Assembly (NCBI GenBank): GCA_051453625.1
Contig: JBOZIK010000001.1
Coordinates: 280,644,684-280,708,683 of the forward strand
Length of the DNA stretch: 64,000 nucleotides
DNA from: Welwitschia mirabilis
Taxonomy: Eukaryota > Gnetophyta > Gnetopsida > Welwitschiales
Direction of reading: 5' to 3'
Positions 11,586-22,470 of the stretch are shown one piece after another (the stretch's first letter is position 1; each line of letters starts with the position of its first letter). A program made the position numbers and the translations under genes. Below the pieces are notes generated by a model. The model saw only the letters and a list, made by a program, of their open reading frames with translations, was not told the DNA's origin and searched no databases.

Positions 11586-12691
11586 TATTGCAGTGCACAT
11601 TTATGCAACATTACATCCTTATTTTAGTCGAATTTTGTTAATCACAAATATAATACCCAAACATAACACACTAATATAGATAGGAGTGACCTGAATGTCA
11701 TAATCCATTAAAGGCCAAAATAAGAATAAGACATTTGATTTTTACAAGAAAATAATTTGTACTCTAACTAAAAAATAATTTGTAATGCATGAAGAGTAAA
11801 ATGCAATACACTTGTGCAAAGCTCATCTAGGAAAATAAAATAACAATGCACCCAATCTAAAATAACTATGAACAATGTTGATAAAGGTTGCTCTCATAAC
11901 CTATATCACTAAAGAAACTGTTATTAGATCATAAGCAACATAAGCTATAAGGATGAGAAACAAACATGTATTAAAATTGGACAAGAAGTATTTTGTATTA
12001 AGTTTCCAACAACATCCGTATTACAAAGCAATCACACCTTAATGAAGAAAGCTTCATCCAACACCAAGGAAGATGTCTCTCTATAACTATAAATATGGAT
12101 CTCTAATCCTTTGATCTCCTGTCATAAGAATTTCTGGTGCAAACAAAGATAAGAAAGAGTTGAGGTTGAGACTGATATTTATTGACATACAAACATACAA
12201 TAGAATAGATAAAAAGGCATAAGTAAATCCTAACGGTCATGATAAGAGAAACAAACAAATAAGTGGAAAAAATTAGATGAATTTTTAGTGCAGACGTTAC
12301 AACAGTGTCATCTAACTAGTTGTCCAGATGATAATGGAGATGATGCCACCTCATAAATGATCAACATTAGCTGCTAGATTAATTACTGTCAGCATCCTTG
12401 TTGGCATGAATTACTCTATCATCTATACCATCATCCAGACGATGAGGAGGAGGATGGCCTTTTACAAATCTTCCATCAATGCATCAACCTTAATGTTTTG
12501 CAGAAAGTTATCTCAGAAATAGAAAGCATTTAAGTATTGCTTAGAATGCTGTAAAACATGATGAACATTGCATGCTTTCATCTCTTTCATCTTAGCGCTC
12601 TATTATCATGGAATCAAGCATTTACCTGTCTATTAACCTACAAAACCACTTAAAATATCCTATCAAGTATGCACAAGTTGGTAGCATAACA
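11586..12691 (-). mobile_element. Left LTR (3' LTR) of the Athila complex
   Basis: It aligns over its length with 30722-31828 (1106 versus 1107 bases) with many substitutions. The left terminus reads TATTGCAGTG where the other LTR has TGTTGCAATG, and the right terminus reads GTAGCATAACA versus GTAGCACAACA. Two copies of the TCATC-CAGA-CGATGA motif lie inside, near 12319 and 12430. Confidence 0.85.
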
Positions 12692-12705
12692 TAGTCCCTC
12701 ACTTA
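12692..12705 (-). other. Polypurine tract beside the left LTR
   Basis: On the minus strand the sequence is TAAGTGAGGGACTA, immediately before the LTR start. It is the purine-rich plus-strand primer position of Ty3/gypsy elements. Confidence 0.6.
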
Positions 12706-13217
12706 GCCTTGACAGTCCCTGATAAAAGCAAGTGGTAAGCTATTTTTATGAGCCAACTTATTAAATAATAAAATAACTAGAATACTTAAGGAAATCATCT
12801 CAAAAAGATTTTTAGAAATTATAGAGATACATACTAGATCATAAAAAACTAGAAAAAATAAACATTTCACCTGCATGAAATTTAGCCACTCAGTTGTCTG
12901 TGTCATCATCCAGACGATGAAGGGAATAATATGCTCAAAAAAGGTCTTTGAAATCAGGAACCTGTGACAGAATTTTAATTTTTATAGATAACTAAAAAAT
13001 GTAATAAATTGATCTCCCACTAAATTAAACAGTAAAAATAAAAAGATTGTCCAAGTAAAATTAACTCGCATCATAACATGTAAAAATTAAAGATAATCAT
13101 GAAAAATCAGATATAAATTAGTACACCATGCTGTAAAAATAATTTGTTTATATAAAATCAAAAAAAATTCTAGTAAAAAAGTTTATAGCAGGGAAGATAC
13201 AAAATAATAGTACAAAA

Positions 13218-14519
13218 TCATTCCCCTTGTCGATGCATGATAAACTCTGGTTTAGCAACTAGCTCTGGTGCAGGGGTAGAAAAGGGAAGATGTTTAGGAT
13301 CTATAAAGAAATTAAGATCCAAAGATGTAGAGATAGATCTAATCATCTTGTTACCCTAGACATGTACCACCTCAGGAATATCCACTATCACACTCTACTG
13401 AATGAAAATAACACACTAATACATGTCAATAATATGATCCTCAAGGTACTGGAGTCTCCTCTCAATAGATAGGATCCTCTGCTCTAATGTTTGTTATCTC
13501 TAATTAAGTACCTATTCCCTCTAATTAATAGCTTAGAACTTTTGATCAAGTGATTGAATATCTCTATCAAGAAAACCTCTAATGGTCTTGATGGTCTCTA
13601 CTAGAAGGGTCTAAATCTACTCGAGTAAAGCTCCAACCATAGGTCTCTGTACCTAAGGTCTCTCTTCCTCTCCTAGAACTTATATACCCATGTCCTATGA
13701 ATAGCGAGCTAAAGTTTGTATGGGCAATAAGTGTTGCTTGTTCATGGGCTTAGCTATCTCAAATCATCTAAAGAGTACTAAGATGAGGCATGGGTAATTA
13801 AGTGTCTGAAGCTATCGTGCCTCTACCATACATCTGAGTCTCCTCCAGATAAAAGTAGAAAGATTCATCTACTTCACCTATTTAAATGTTGCTAATATCT
13901 GCAAATGCACTATCATGGCATGACTGTCATGAAAAGATGGACTTATGTTATGGATCAACCCTCTGTGTAAAACCCTATATGTAGGAGTCAGCTGAGTAAT
14001 AATTGCCTCCCATCGATTAGTAGTAAGATTTTCTCATATATTCAAAATAGTATCATATGCTCGATGCTTCTTAGTCCCACTAACTGAGTGTATATGCATA
14101 CTCTCAAGCCCACCAAGTTCTGTAATTACTATAATAAGGGATAGGAGAATTGCTATCTCATGATCCCATATGTATGTGACAATCATGTCCTGTAACTAAC
14201 CACAAGCATCAGGTCGCCTTTTGATATGCATGGTGTCATAAAATTTCCTTATCTCTGAAATATAATATGACTCATGTGCATCTATAATCTATCTAAGCTA
14301 TAAATCTATAAGTATTTGATCTACCTCTATCTCAATATAGCTCATAAAATTACTAAAGTATCACTTGACATGGATACTAGCTATCTGTATGATTATAGAA
14401 TAACCGTGTCGGGGTGACAGATGTGCAGGCTCTGCATGCTAAATCTCAGACTTAATTATAGGATCCACCTCCTACTCTATTGCCTCATCCTAAACCTTAG
14501 TCAGTCTAGCTCTATGCAT
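13218..14519 (-). pseudogene. Athila env-like third ORF, copy A
   Basis: A minus-strand frame of about 434 codons stays in phase despite roughly 20 stops, most of them TAG or TAA at likely Gln codons. It begins MHRARLTKV (ATG at 14519; upstream codons also read in phase, so the true start may be earlier). Central stretches include IRKFYDTMHIKRRPDACG, TNRWEAIITQLTPTYRVLHR and LNYPCLILVLFR, in the arrangement of the plant-transposon/env-like ORF3 of Athila elements. The C-terminal part is a predicted coiled coil (QSLDQKF, QTLEQRILSIERRLQYLED), ending near MHRQGE. It lies between pol and the 3' LTR, as Athila ORF3 does. Its function is not established; no membrane segment is visible. Confidence 0.6.
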
Positions 14520-16686
14520 ACGGGGCCTACTCAATTGAAAACATAAAAATGTCATGCAAAAAATAGAGAGACATGTCGAAAACATCATATGGATGTGTAG
14601 TAAAAACCCCTAAAAATCAATAAAAACTAGAGAAAACACTAAAAATATGTTTTTTTCCCCTCTCTAAAAGTTGCAATGCATCCTGAATTAGCTAAACATG
14701 AGAAGAAAAATGAGAAATATGCGAAAAATCGAAAAGCTGTATTTTAAGTGGGCCCCACATGTAATGAAAATTTAAAGTGTTCAAATAAAAAATATAATTT
14801 AGTAGAATCATAGAACACATCGAACTAATTAATTTTGCCTAAAGGACCACTAGTTTTAACCTATGGTTTGCGAGAAAATAAGCATCAAAGATGGAAAATG
14901 TAAACTACCTTGTAAAATGCATAATTACTCATAACCTAAAAAATATGCAGTGGAATTCAAATTCGTAAACTAAGAGATAAACATGAAAACTACACATTAA
15001 CACGTTGAAAAATGAGAGAAAAAATTGGAAAATAAGAGGAGAGGAAGACATACCTCATTTTTTTCAAATCTAGTGAAATCTCCTGAATCTGAACATGAAA
15101 TTAGATGGGACAAGTTTCAGAACACTAGCATAATATAGAGGGATCATTATCTCTCAAAGGAATGAGTGAAAACAATAAATAAATGAAGAAAAATGAGAGA
15201 AAAGTGTTTAGGATGTGGTTGTCATTTGGTCGCGTCGTTCAGACAATAGCCCTAGGATAACTCTTAGAAAAAATTAGACTGTCATACTCTTAGTGTCATC
15301 TGGACGACCAGGTGGGTAATAGGGCATTTAAAAGTTTTTCAAAAAGAAAGACATCAGCTAACAGAATAAGGCTCAGATATGATCATTTAAGTACAATAAT
15401 TCAATAGAAAAACTTAGAAAGACAGAAAATAAGAAAGAAAATCATAAAAATCAAGAGAAAAAGGATAAACTCACAAGAAAAGAACACTATGTCTAAAGAA
15501 GATAGACTACCTAGGATAAAAAATTGATAATAAAAGCTAAATAAACATGCCTGAATAGAAAAGAAAAGCAAGATAAACTCAAAACTCCATAAGCTTTAAG
15601 GAAACTCATAAAAATTAGGAAATCAAAAAGATGTTTTTTTTTTTTTAATAAATTTCAAATGCTTACTGAAAGTGATATAACATGAAAGAATAGCAAGGAA
15701 ACTACTAAATGATTAAGGTCTTATAAAATAATGAGAAAATTCATAAATGACTTTGAAATAATAAAATCAAAAACCAAAGAAAGACATATTAAAAATGGAT
15801 ACAAGGAATAAGGAGAAGATTGCTTACTTATCCTAAGTATTAATTTAGCAAACTCCCAAGCAAGACATCATAAAATCATCTGAGCAAAAATGCATGACCA
15901 AATGTATAAACTCCATAAAGTTCCACTTGAAAGGGCAGTGATTATGATAATACCAAACTCAAGTGCTTATAACAATGAATGTAAAGATCAAAAGCTACTT
16001 GGAAATAAACTCACTTGTTCTCATCCCATAAACACACCCAAATCCTTAAAAGTTAAATAATTAAGTGGGAACACTAAGAGTCTAGGAAATAATCAATGCC
16101 TTTGATGATACCAAGAATACCAATAATCCAATAGCCTCAAAGTTTATTACAACTTTTTCCATGATGAGGGGAGTGCAACCACAGTCAAAGGAGTAAGGAC
16201 TCATAAAGCATGGCTAAGTATCCCTCTAGTGGAGTTCCCACAGCTACCAACACTGTCAAAGACTCCTCTTAGAAAAATTTATCCCAGTGTGATAGAACAT
16301 CGTTGTTATCATGTCTTTTTCTTTAAGCATAAAATATAACAAATCATGGTTATTATTTCTTTTTTTAGTAAAAAATTCTCATATGATCACATACTCAAAA
16401 CAACTAAGGTGAATAAGTGAGATAAAAGATAAAAAAGAACACTCCCAAATAACTAAAGACCTTAACACCATTGGAAAAAAAAAGTATAAAAACTAAAGAA
16501 TCTTCCTTCAAGTGAAGTCCATAGACATAGGAATGTCTCAAGATTTGGTAAATCCAATCTTATCACTATAAATACCCCAAGTATGAATACTAATCATAAA
16601 AACTCATAAAGTAATACACAATTCAAGTTTAAAAGATGATCAAGTAACATCATAATATTAATCAAAGAAGTAGGCTATGAAAGAAC
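14520..16686 (-). other. Non-coding spacer between pol and env-like ORF, copy A
   Basis: No coding frame is seen. It aligns with 22461-24690 in copy B. It contains GTCATCTGGACGACC near 15295 and a related stretch near 15221-15250, plus T tracts. In Athila elements this interval may hold splice signals for the third ORF; none can be assigned here. Confidence 0.6.
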
Positions 16687-17960
16687 TCAGACAATGCTAG
16701 GAAGAAAGTCCTCCTCATTAAGAGGAACATCCAAAATAACTGCTTTTACCATTTTCATAGTTGTATCTAAAGTTTTTTCATATAGTTTTAACCATTGTCC
16801 ATTAACCTTATGAATCTCTCTAGTTTCTAAGTCTAAAAGTTTAACTAAGCCATAAGAATGCGTTCTCTCTACAAGATAAAAACCTAACCATTTAGAGGTT
16901 AACTTATTATTCAAAAGATGAACTCTAGTATTGTATTAAAAAATAAGTTAACTTGGTACAAACTTTTTATGAAATATCATTTCATTAGGTTTGAACTTTG
17001 CTTGAACTTTATGGATTAACTGACAATGTATGGCATGATTTTTTTTTTTCTTATCAAAATGGTCTAATTAGGCTAATGTATATTTAAGGTTTTCATGAAA
17101 ATCCACAAGATTAAATTAATGATATGTACAATAAGAATTATAACATACATCAATAAGTAATATAAAAACTTTACTACACACAAGTTCATAAGGTGAAAAA
17201 TCAAGAGAAGTGAGCCAAATAGTATGGTAAGCTCAAAGTACATTGTTAAGTTTATAGGTCTAAAACTTCTTATTAACATAGATAAGTTTTTATAACATTT
17301 TCTTTATTTCTCTGTTGGCATTTTCAGCCTATCCATTAGTCTAAGGATGATAAGCATAAGCTACTCTATGTTCTATACCAAAAAGAAGTTTTCTAAAAAT
17401 CTAATTAATAAAATGAGTACTCTAGCCACTAATGATAACTCTAACAAAACTAAATCTCTAAAAAATATGAGTTCTAAAAAAATGACAAACAGTTTGGGAA
17501 TCTTTCAAAGAAGTAGGTATGGATTGAACTCATTTAGTTGCATAATCTATAACCACTAAAATGCAATGCTTACTAGAAGAAGGTGGATGAATAGGGCCTA
17601 TAAAATTAATACCCCAATAATCAAAAGGCTTACACTCAAGAATAGATCTAAGTAGTATTTTCTATGAATGAACAAGGCTACCATAACATTGACAAGGATC
17701 ACACAATCTAGCAAAATCAAAAGAATCTTAAAAAAGAGTAAGTTAATAAAAACCAGAATGGAGGATTTTGATAGCTATTTTATGTCCACTAAAGTGTCCT
17801 CCACAAACATCATCATGATAAAGATGAAATATTTTAGGTATTTCCCAATCATGCACATATTTTTTCATAATTTGGTCTTTATACCTACAGTACAAATGTG
17901 GTTCTATCCACTCATGGTTACCTATTCTATGGAGAAAAGATTTTCATTGATTGTAGGTCC
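16687..17960 (-). pseudogene. Integrase, Athila copy A
   Basis: The zinc-binding start reads HDDVCGGHFSGHKIAIKILH near 17830-17760. The core ends with AYAYHP-stop-TNG-stop-AENANREI near 17360-17310, which carries the catalytic Glu. The C-terminal domain (LLNNKLTSKWLGFYLVERTH, then DLETREIHKVNGQWLKLYE) is open from 16914 to 16687. The pattern is typical of Athila pol. Many stops and frameshifts lie between these pieces. Confidence 0.8.
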
Positions 17961-18142
17961 AATGTTGTGGTGATTTCATATGCACAAGTAATTAATAATA
18001 TTTCAATACTAAGGAGGAGGATGAAAAAAAGATACAGTAAAAAGCTACTCATCAAGAAAAGAATTATTAATGATAGAATCATCAAGAGGAGAAGAAAGAT
18101 GAAATAAATGTTTAACAACAAAATTATGCTTCCTTGGTTTAT
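17961..18142 (-). pseudogene. RNase H C-terminal remnant, Athila copy A
   Basis: The minus frame next to the gap reads KPRKHNFVVKHLFHLSSPLD and then NNSFLDEQL, the connection between RNase H and integrase. Copy B has the same segment at 25931-26064. The rest of RNase H lies in the 934-N gap. Confidence 0.7.
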
Positions 18143-19076
18143 NNNNNNNNNNNNNNNNNNNNNNNNNNNNNNNNNNNNNNNNNNNNNNNNNNNNNNNNNN
18201 NNNNNNNNNNNNNNNNNNNNNNNNNNNNNNNNNNNNNNNNNNNNNNNNNNNNNNNNNNNNNNNNNNNNNNNNNNNNNNNNNNNNNNNNNNNNNNNNNNNN
18301 NNNNNNNNNNNNNNNNNNNNNNNNNNNNNNNNNNNNNNNNNNNNNNNNNNNNNNNNNNNNNNNNNNNNNNNNNNNNNNNNNNNNNNNNNNNNNNNNNNNN
18401 NNNNNNNNNNNNNNNNNNNNNNNNNNNNNNNNNNNNNNNNNNNNNNNNNNNNNNNNNNNNNNNNNNNNNNNNNNNNNNNNNNNNNNNNNNNNNNNNNNNN
18501 NNNNNNNNNNNNNNNNNNNNNNNNNNNNNNNNNNNNNNNNNNNNNNNNNNNNNNNNNNNNNNNNNNNNNNNNNNNNNNNNNNNNNNNNNNNNNNNNNNNN
18601 NNNNNNNNNNNNNNNNNNNNNNNNNNNNNNNNNNNNNNNNNNNNNNNNNNNNNNNNNNNNNNNNNNNNNNNNNNNNNNNNNNNNNNNNNNNNNNNNNNNN
18701 NNNNNNNNNNNNNNNNNNNNNNNNNNNNNNNNNNNNNNNNNNNNNNNNNNNNNNNNNNNNNNNNNNNNNNNNNNNNNNNNNNNNNNNNNNNNNNNNNNNN
18801 NNNNNNNNNNNNNNNNNNNNNNNNNNNNNNNNNNNNNNNNNNNNNNNNNNNNNNNNNNNNNNNNNNNNNNNNNNNNNNNNNNNNNNNNNNNNNNNNNNNN
18901 NNNNNNNNNNNNNNNNNNNNNNNNNNNNNNNNNNNNNNNNNNNNNNNNNNNNNNNNNNNNNNNNNNNNNNNNNNNNNNNNNNNNNNNNNNNNNNNNNNNN
19001 NNNNNNNNNNNNNNNNNNNNNNNNNNNNNNNNNNNNNNNNNNNNNNNNNNNNNNNNNNNNNNNNNNNNNNNNNNNN
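18143..19076. other. Assembly gap, 934 N
   Basis: Copy B holds only about 420 bases between the equivalent points (26064 and 26483). Either the gap is oversized or copy A has an insertion there. Confidence 0.99.
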
Positions 19077-20060
19077 AAGGGAAGCTGACAAGATTTGTTT
19101 CATTTAAATTTATCTTCCTTCTCTAGTAATGAGTGAAGAAATTTATAGATATTAGCATAATCATGAATAAATTAATAGTGAAGACCATAATAACCAAGAA
19201 AAGATCTAACCTATTTAACATTTATAGGATACTTTAGGTTTTGAATAATACTAACTTTCTAAGTTTCTATCCTAATACTTTCTTTCAAGATATGGTTACC
19301 TGAAACAATCCCACTTTTAATAAGAAATAAACTCTTTTTCCAACTCAAATGTAAGCCACTAGAAATCCAACAGTTAATGATTTTCTCTAATCGTTCTAAA
19401 ATGTGTTCAAATTTTTTAGCATAAATAGAGAAGTTGTCTATAAAAATCTCAATAGAATCCTCAAGTATATTAGAAAAAATATCCATCATAGCATGCTAAA
19501 AGTATCGAGAGAATTACAAAGTCTGAAAGGCATGTTTCGAAAAGCAAAAGTACCAAAATAAGAAGTAAATGTGGTTTTGGCTTGGTTCTTACTAGCAATG
19601 CAAACCTGGTTGTAATTGTTATAACCATTAAGAAAATAGCAAAAAGAATAACCCTAAATCCTATCAAGAATCTGATTAAGAAAAGGCAAAGAACAATGGT
19701 ATTTTTTGATTACTTCATTTAGTTTTCTAAAGTCTATGCACATTCTCCATTTTCCATCTTTCTTAGGAACTACTATCAAGGAGCTAACCTACTCATTATC
19801 ATCTATCGAATAAATGATTCTAGCATCCATTAATTTTATGATTTCATATTGAATAATTTATTTAAGAATTAAATTAAGTCTACATTGGGTTGCCTCACAG
19901 GTTTTGCATTTTCTTTAAGGTAAATTTTATGTTGAAAAATCAAAATGGAAATGGCTATTAAATCATTATGGAACCAAGCAAACGCATTTACCTTAGATTG
20001 TAGGAAAAATACTAGACTCGATTCTTATTGAGGGGTGAGGTTTTTGTTGATAATTAATGG
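19077..20060 (-). pseudogene. Reverse transcriptase, Athila copy A
   Basis: Minus-strand frames read LIVVPKKDGKWRMCIDFRKL near 19790-19720, YSFCYFLNGYNNYNQ near 19655, MPFRLCNSLDTF near 19530, then an open stretch MMDIFSNILEDSIEIFIDNF (19489 onward). Here the catalytic D-D pair reads D-N. It ends with IVSGNHILKESIRIE. The order matches Athila RT. A frameshift separates the fingers from the palm. Confidence 0.85.
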
Positions 20061-20540
20061 TTTATGTAGATCACTATTCAAAAAAATTATTTTAGTCCAT
20101 TGTCTAAGGGTTTCAAATTCATATTTAAGTTTATATTTTTATTTTCTATAAAATTTTCAGAAAAATGAACTACCATCTCAGATTGTTGTCTTGACTTTAG
20201 TAGTAGATGACCACCCTCAAAATAGGAAATCTCAGTTTTGCTAAAATATCAGACTTCTACATAGTTGATAAACTCAGACTCTCTACTCTCCAAATCAAAA
20301 AATTTAGTTTCCAAATGGCCAAAATCAAGATGATCTTCAAAGACATCCAAGTTATCTACTTTCAATTGATCATCAAACAATGTTGGTTCATGAATCATGG
20401 ACCTCTCTCATCAAGTAGATGATGCTATAAAAATAAAGTTGTCTTAATATCTTCCTCCACACTCAAATCATTTCCTAAATCTTTTTTAGTTGTATTAAAA
20501 ACTCTTATTAAAACCTTTTTATTTCTATCAAACCAATTCT
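20061..20540 (-). other. Protease-RT linker, Athila copy A
   Basis: The expected linker between protease and RT in copy A. No clear frame; it aligns with 27400-27870 in copy B. A plus-strand frame at 20207-20422 is antisense. Confidence 0.5.
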
Positions 20541-20900
20541 TATGTCTATAATATAGTGGACTATTGCATAGAAATCTCTGCCTAGAAGTAAAGGATATCT
20601 ACCATTATGCTTAACTTCTATAACTACGACATCCATAAGGTAGAAAGCTGCTTCTATCTAAATGACCAAATCCTTAATCACACTTAATAGTTTCTTCACA
20701 GAAATATCAACTAGTTATAAAATAATCCATGTAGGCTCTACTCTTTCTTCCAATCCAACTCTATAACAAATGTGTAATGGCATAATGTTGACACTAGCTC
20801 TAATATCAATCAAAATTTTTTTAATCCTATGGTTCCCTTCTAAAGTAACACTCATAGTTGTTGCATCCGAATCTTTTAACTTTGGATATTTTTGGCAAAG
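20541..20900 (-). pseudogene. Aspartic protease, Athila copy A
   Basis: The minus frame reads LIDIRASVNIMPLHICYRVG, corresponding to the Athila protease active site (LIDLGASIN in relatives, with D as catalytic residue; here R replaces the following Gly/Leu position), then WIIL, IKDLVI and LLLGRDFYAIV. The glycine-rich flap segment and the second hydrophobic-GRDF block are in the right order. The enzyme would process the polyprotein. Confidence 0.75.
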
Positions 20901-22124
20901 TAAGTTATTAACAAATTAAGCTAGGAAGACTTTACTAGGGATAGTTCATTTTTTTTTTCTCCTAATTAGGTTGTTCCACAAGTTAGAATACTTTGGGTTA
21001 CCTTGTAAAAGTTTTTAAAATGGCACGTTAATGCTCACATTTTACATTAAGTCTTTTAGATGATCATCAAAAATAGAATTTGTGTTTAGCCTATTTAACC
21101 ATGGGGTAGTAGGTTTCTTATGTGAAGATTTTTCCTTTTGTTACTTTATGGAGAAAGGAAAGAATGGTTTTCTAATATTTCTATGTCCTCTTCTTCATTA
21201 TTTTTGTCACTTTGTAATGTGTAAGCCTTATGGGTGGGAGGAGTTCTATCATTTCCATTTCTTATCACCATCTTACAATCTTTTCTAACTTCATTTGGAT
21301 TTGGTAAAGGTTGAGTGGAAAGAGAACCTTATGATCTTTAGTTAGCAAGCATAGTTTATTGTAAAATACTCACAAGATTTTCAATGTTAAAGTTTGTTTT
21401 TCTTATATTTTTCTCAACTTCTCAATGGAATTCCGAAGAGGATCATTTTGGTTTTGGAAGTTGAATGAGTATACTTGATTGTTTGAGTTGTTAGAATAAA
21501 AGTTCATGTTCTCAAATCTCTTCTTAAATGGTTGGAAGTTAGGATGGTTGTTTTGAAAAATTTTAAAGTTGATTTGTTCACTCATCCTAGGTTGAAAGTT
21601 GTTATAATTTTAGACTTGTCTTTGATTTTGGTTTTGGTTGTAGTTTGAGGACCTCTAGTTGAAAGCACATACTTCCTCATAAATTCTCTCTTTATAAGTT
21701 AAAAGCAAAGGACATTCTTTGGTAATATAATAACTACCCTCACATAAATCATAGGTAGGAGCTACAACTACACTCTTCTCGATTGTCATATTTGCATCTA
21801 CAATCATTTAAGTGTACTTTTCCAAAGTAGAAGTGAAATTATTTATGACATTGGTTGGTTCATTTTCAGCTCTTATTTTATTTTTCTCATGTCTTATCTC
21901 CTTAAGATCTTTAATAATTTTGCCTACTGTTCAGTCTTCTCTAGATAAGGGCTTAGGCCATGTTTGACTCAGTTATACCAATTCTTCTAATTCTTTTCAA
22001 GCATTTTCTAAGGTTAAGTTTAACAATTATCTCCACATGAAAAGTCTACTAGTTGCTTTATTTTACTATTTAATACACTATAACAGTAGTCTAGTAGTTC
22101 TTTCTATGAAAAGACATCTATAGG
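20901..22124 (-). pseudogene. gag, Athila copy A (truncated by gap)
   Basis: It contains the nucleocapsid-linker stretch open at 21585-21403 (SEQINFKIFQNNHPNF, then NFQNQNDPLRNSIEKLRKI) and a degenerate zinc knuckle near 21750-21690. It aligns with 28300-29470 in copy B. Sequence stops at the gap where copy B still has more than 1.2 kb of gag and leader. Gag would form the particle core. Confidence 0.7.
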
Positions 22125-22224
22125 NNNNNNNNNNNNNNNNNNNNNNNNNNNNNNNNNNNNNNNNNNNNNNNNNNNNNNNNNNNNNNNNNNNNNNNNNNNN
22201 NNNNNNNNNNNNNNNNNNNNNNNN
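22125..22224. other. Assembly gap, 100 N, joining non-collinear element positions
   Basis: Left of the gap is mid gag of copy A. Right of it is the middle of the env-like ORF of copy B. The missing part of a complete array would be the gag N-terminus, leader, primer site, one LTR and about 1.6 kb of 3' region, roughly 5 kb. The 100-N size is therefore nominal. Confidence 0.95.
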
Positions 22225-22470
22225 CTAAGTTAGAGATCTATAAGTTTTTAATCTATCCTAGGTTCATTGTGGCTCATAAAATCTTTGAAATGTTACTCGA
22301 CATGAATGCTAGCTGTCTGAATGATCAATGAACATTCATGCCAAGGTGGCTGATGTACTGGCTCTGCATGCTCTATCTCTGGTGGTACTATAGGGCCTAC
22401 CTCCTATTCTATGGCTTTGGCCTCATCCTTAACCTATCTAGCTCTATGCGTACAGGGCCTTCTGAATCAG
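22225..22470 (-). pseudogene. Env-like ORF, Athila copy B (5' fragment)
   Basis: It aligns with 14280-14530 of copy A, the N-terminal part of the env-like ORF. The minus frame includes THRAR and KDEA. The remainder is in the gap. An open minus frame at 22747-22409 enters this region out of phase. Confidence 0.6.
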
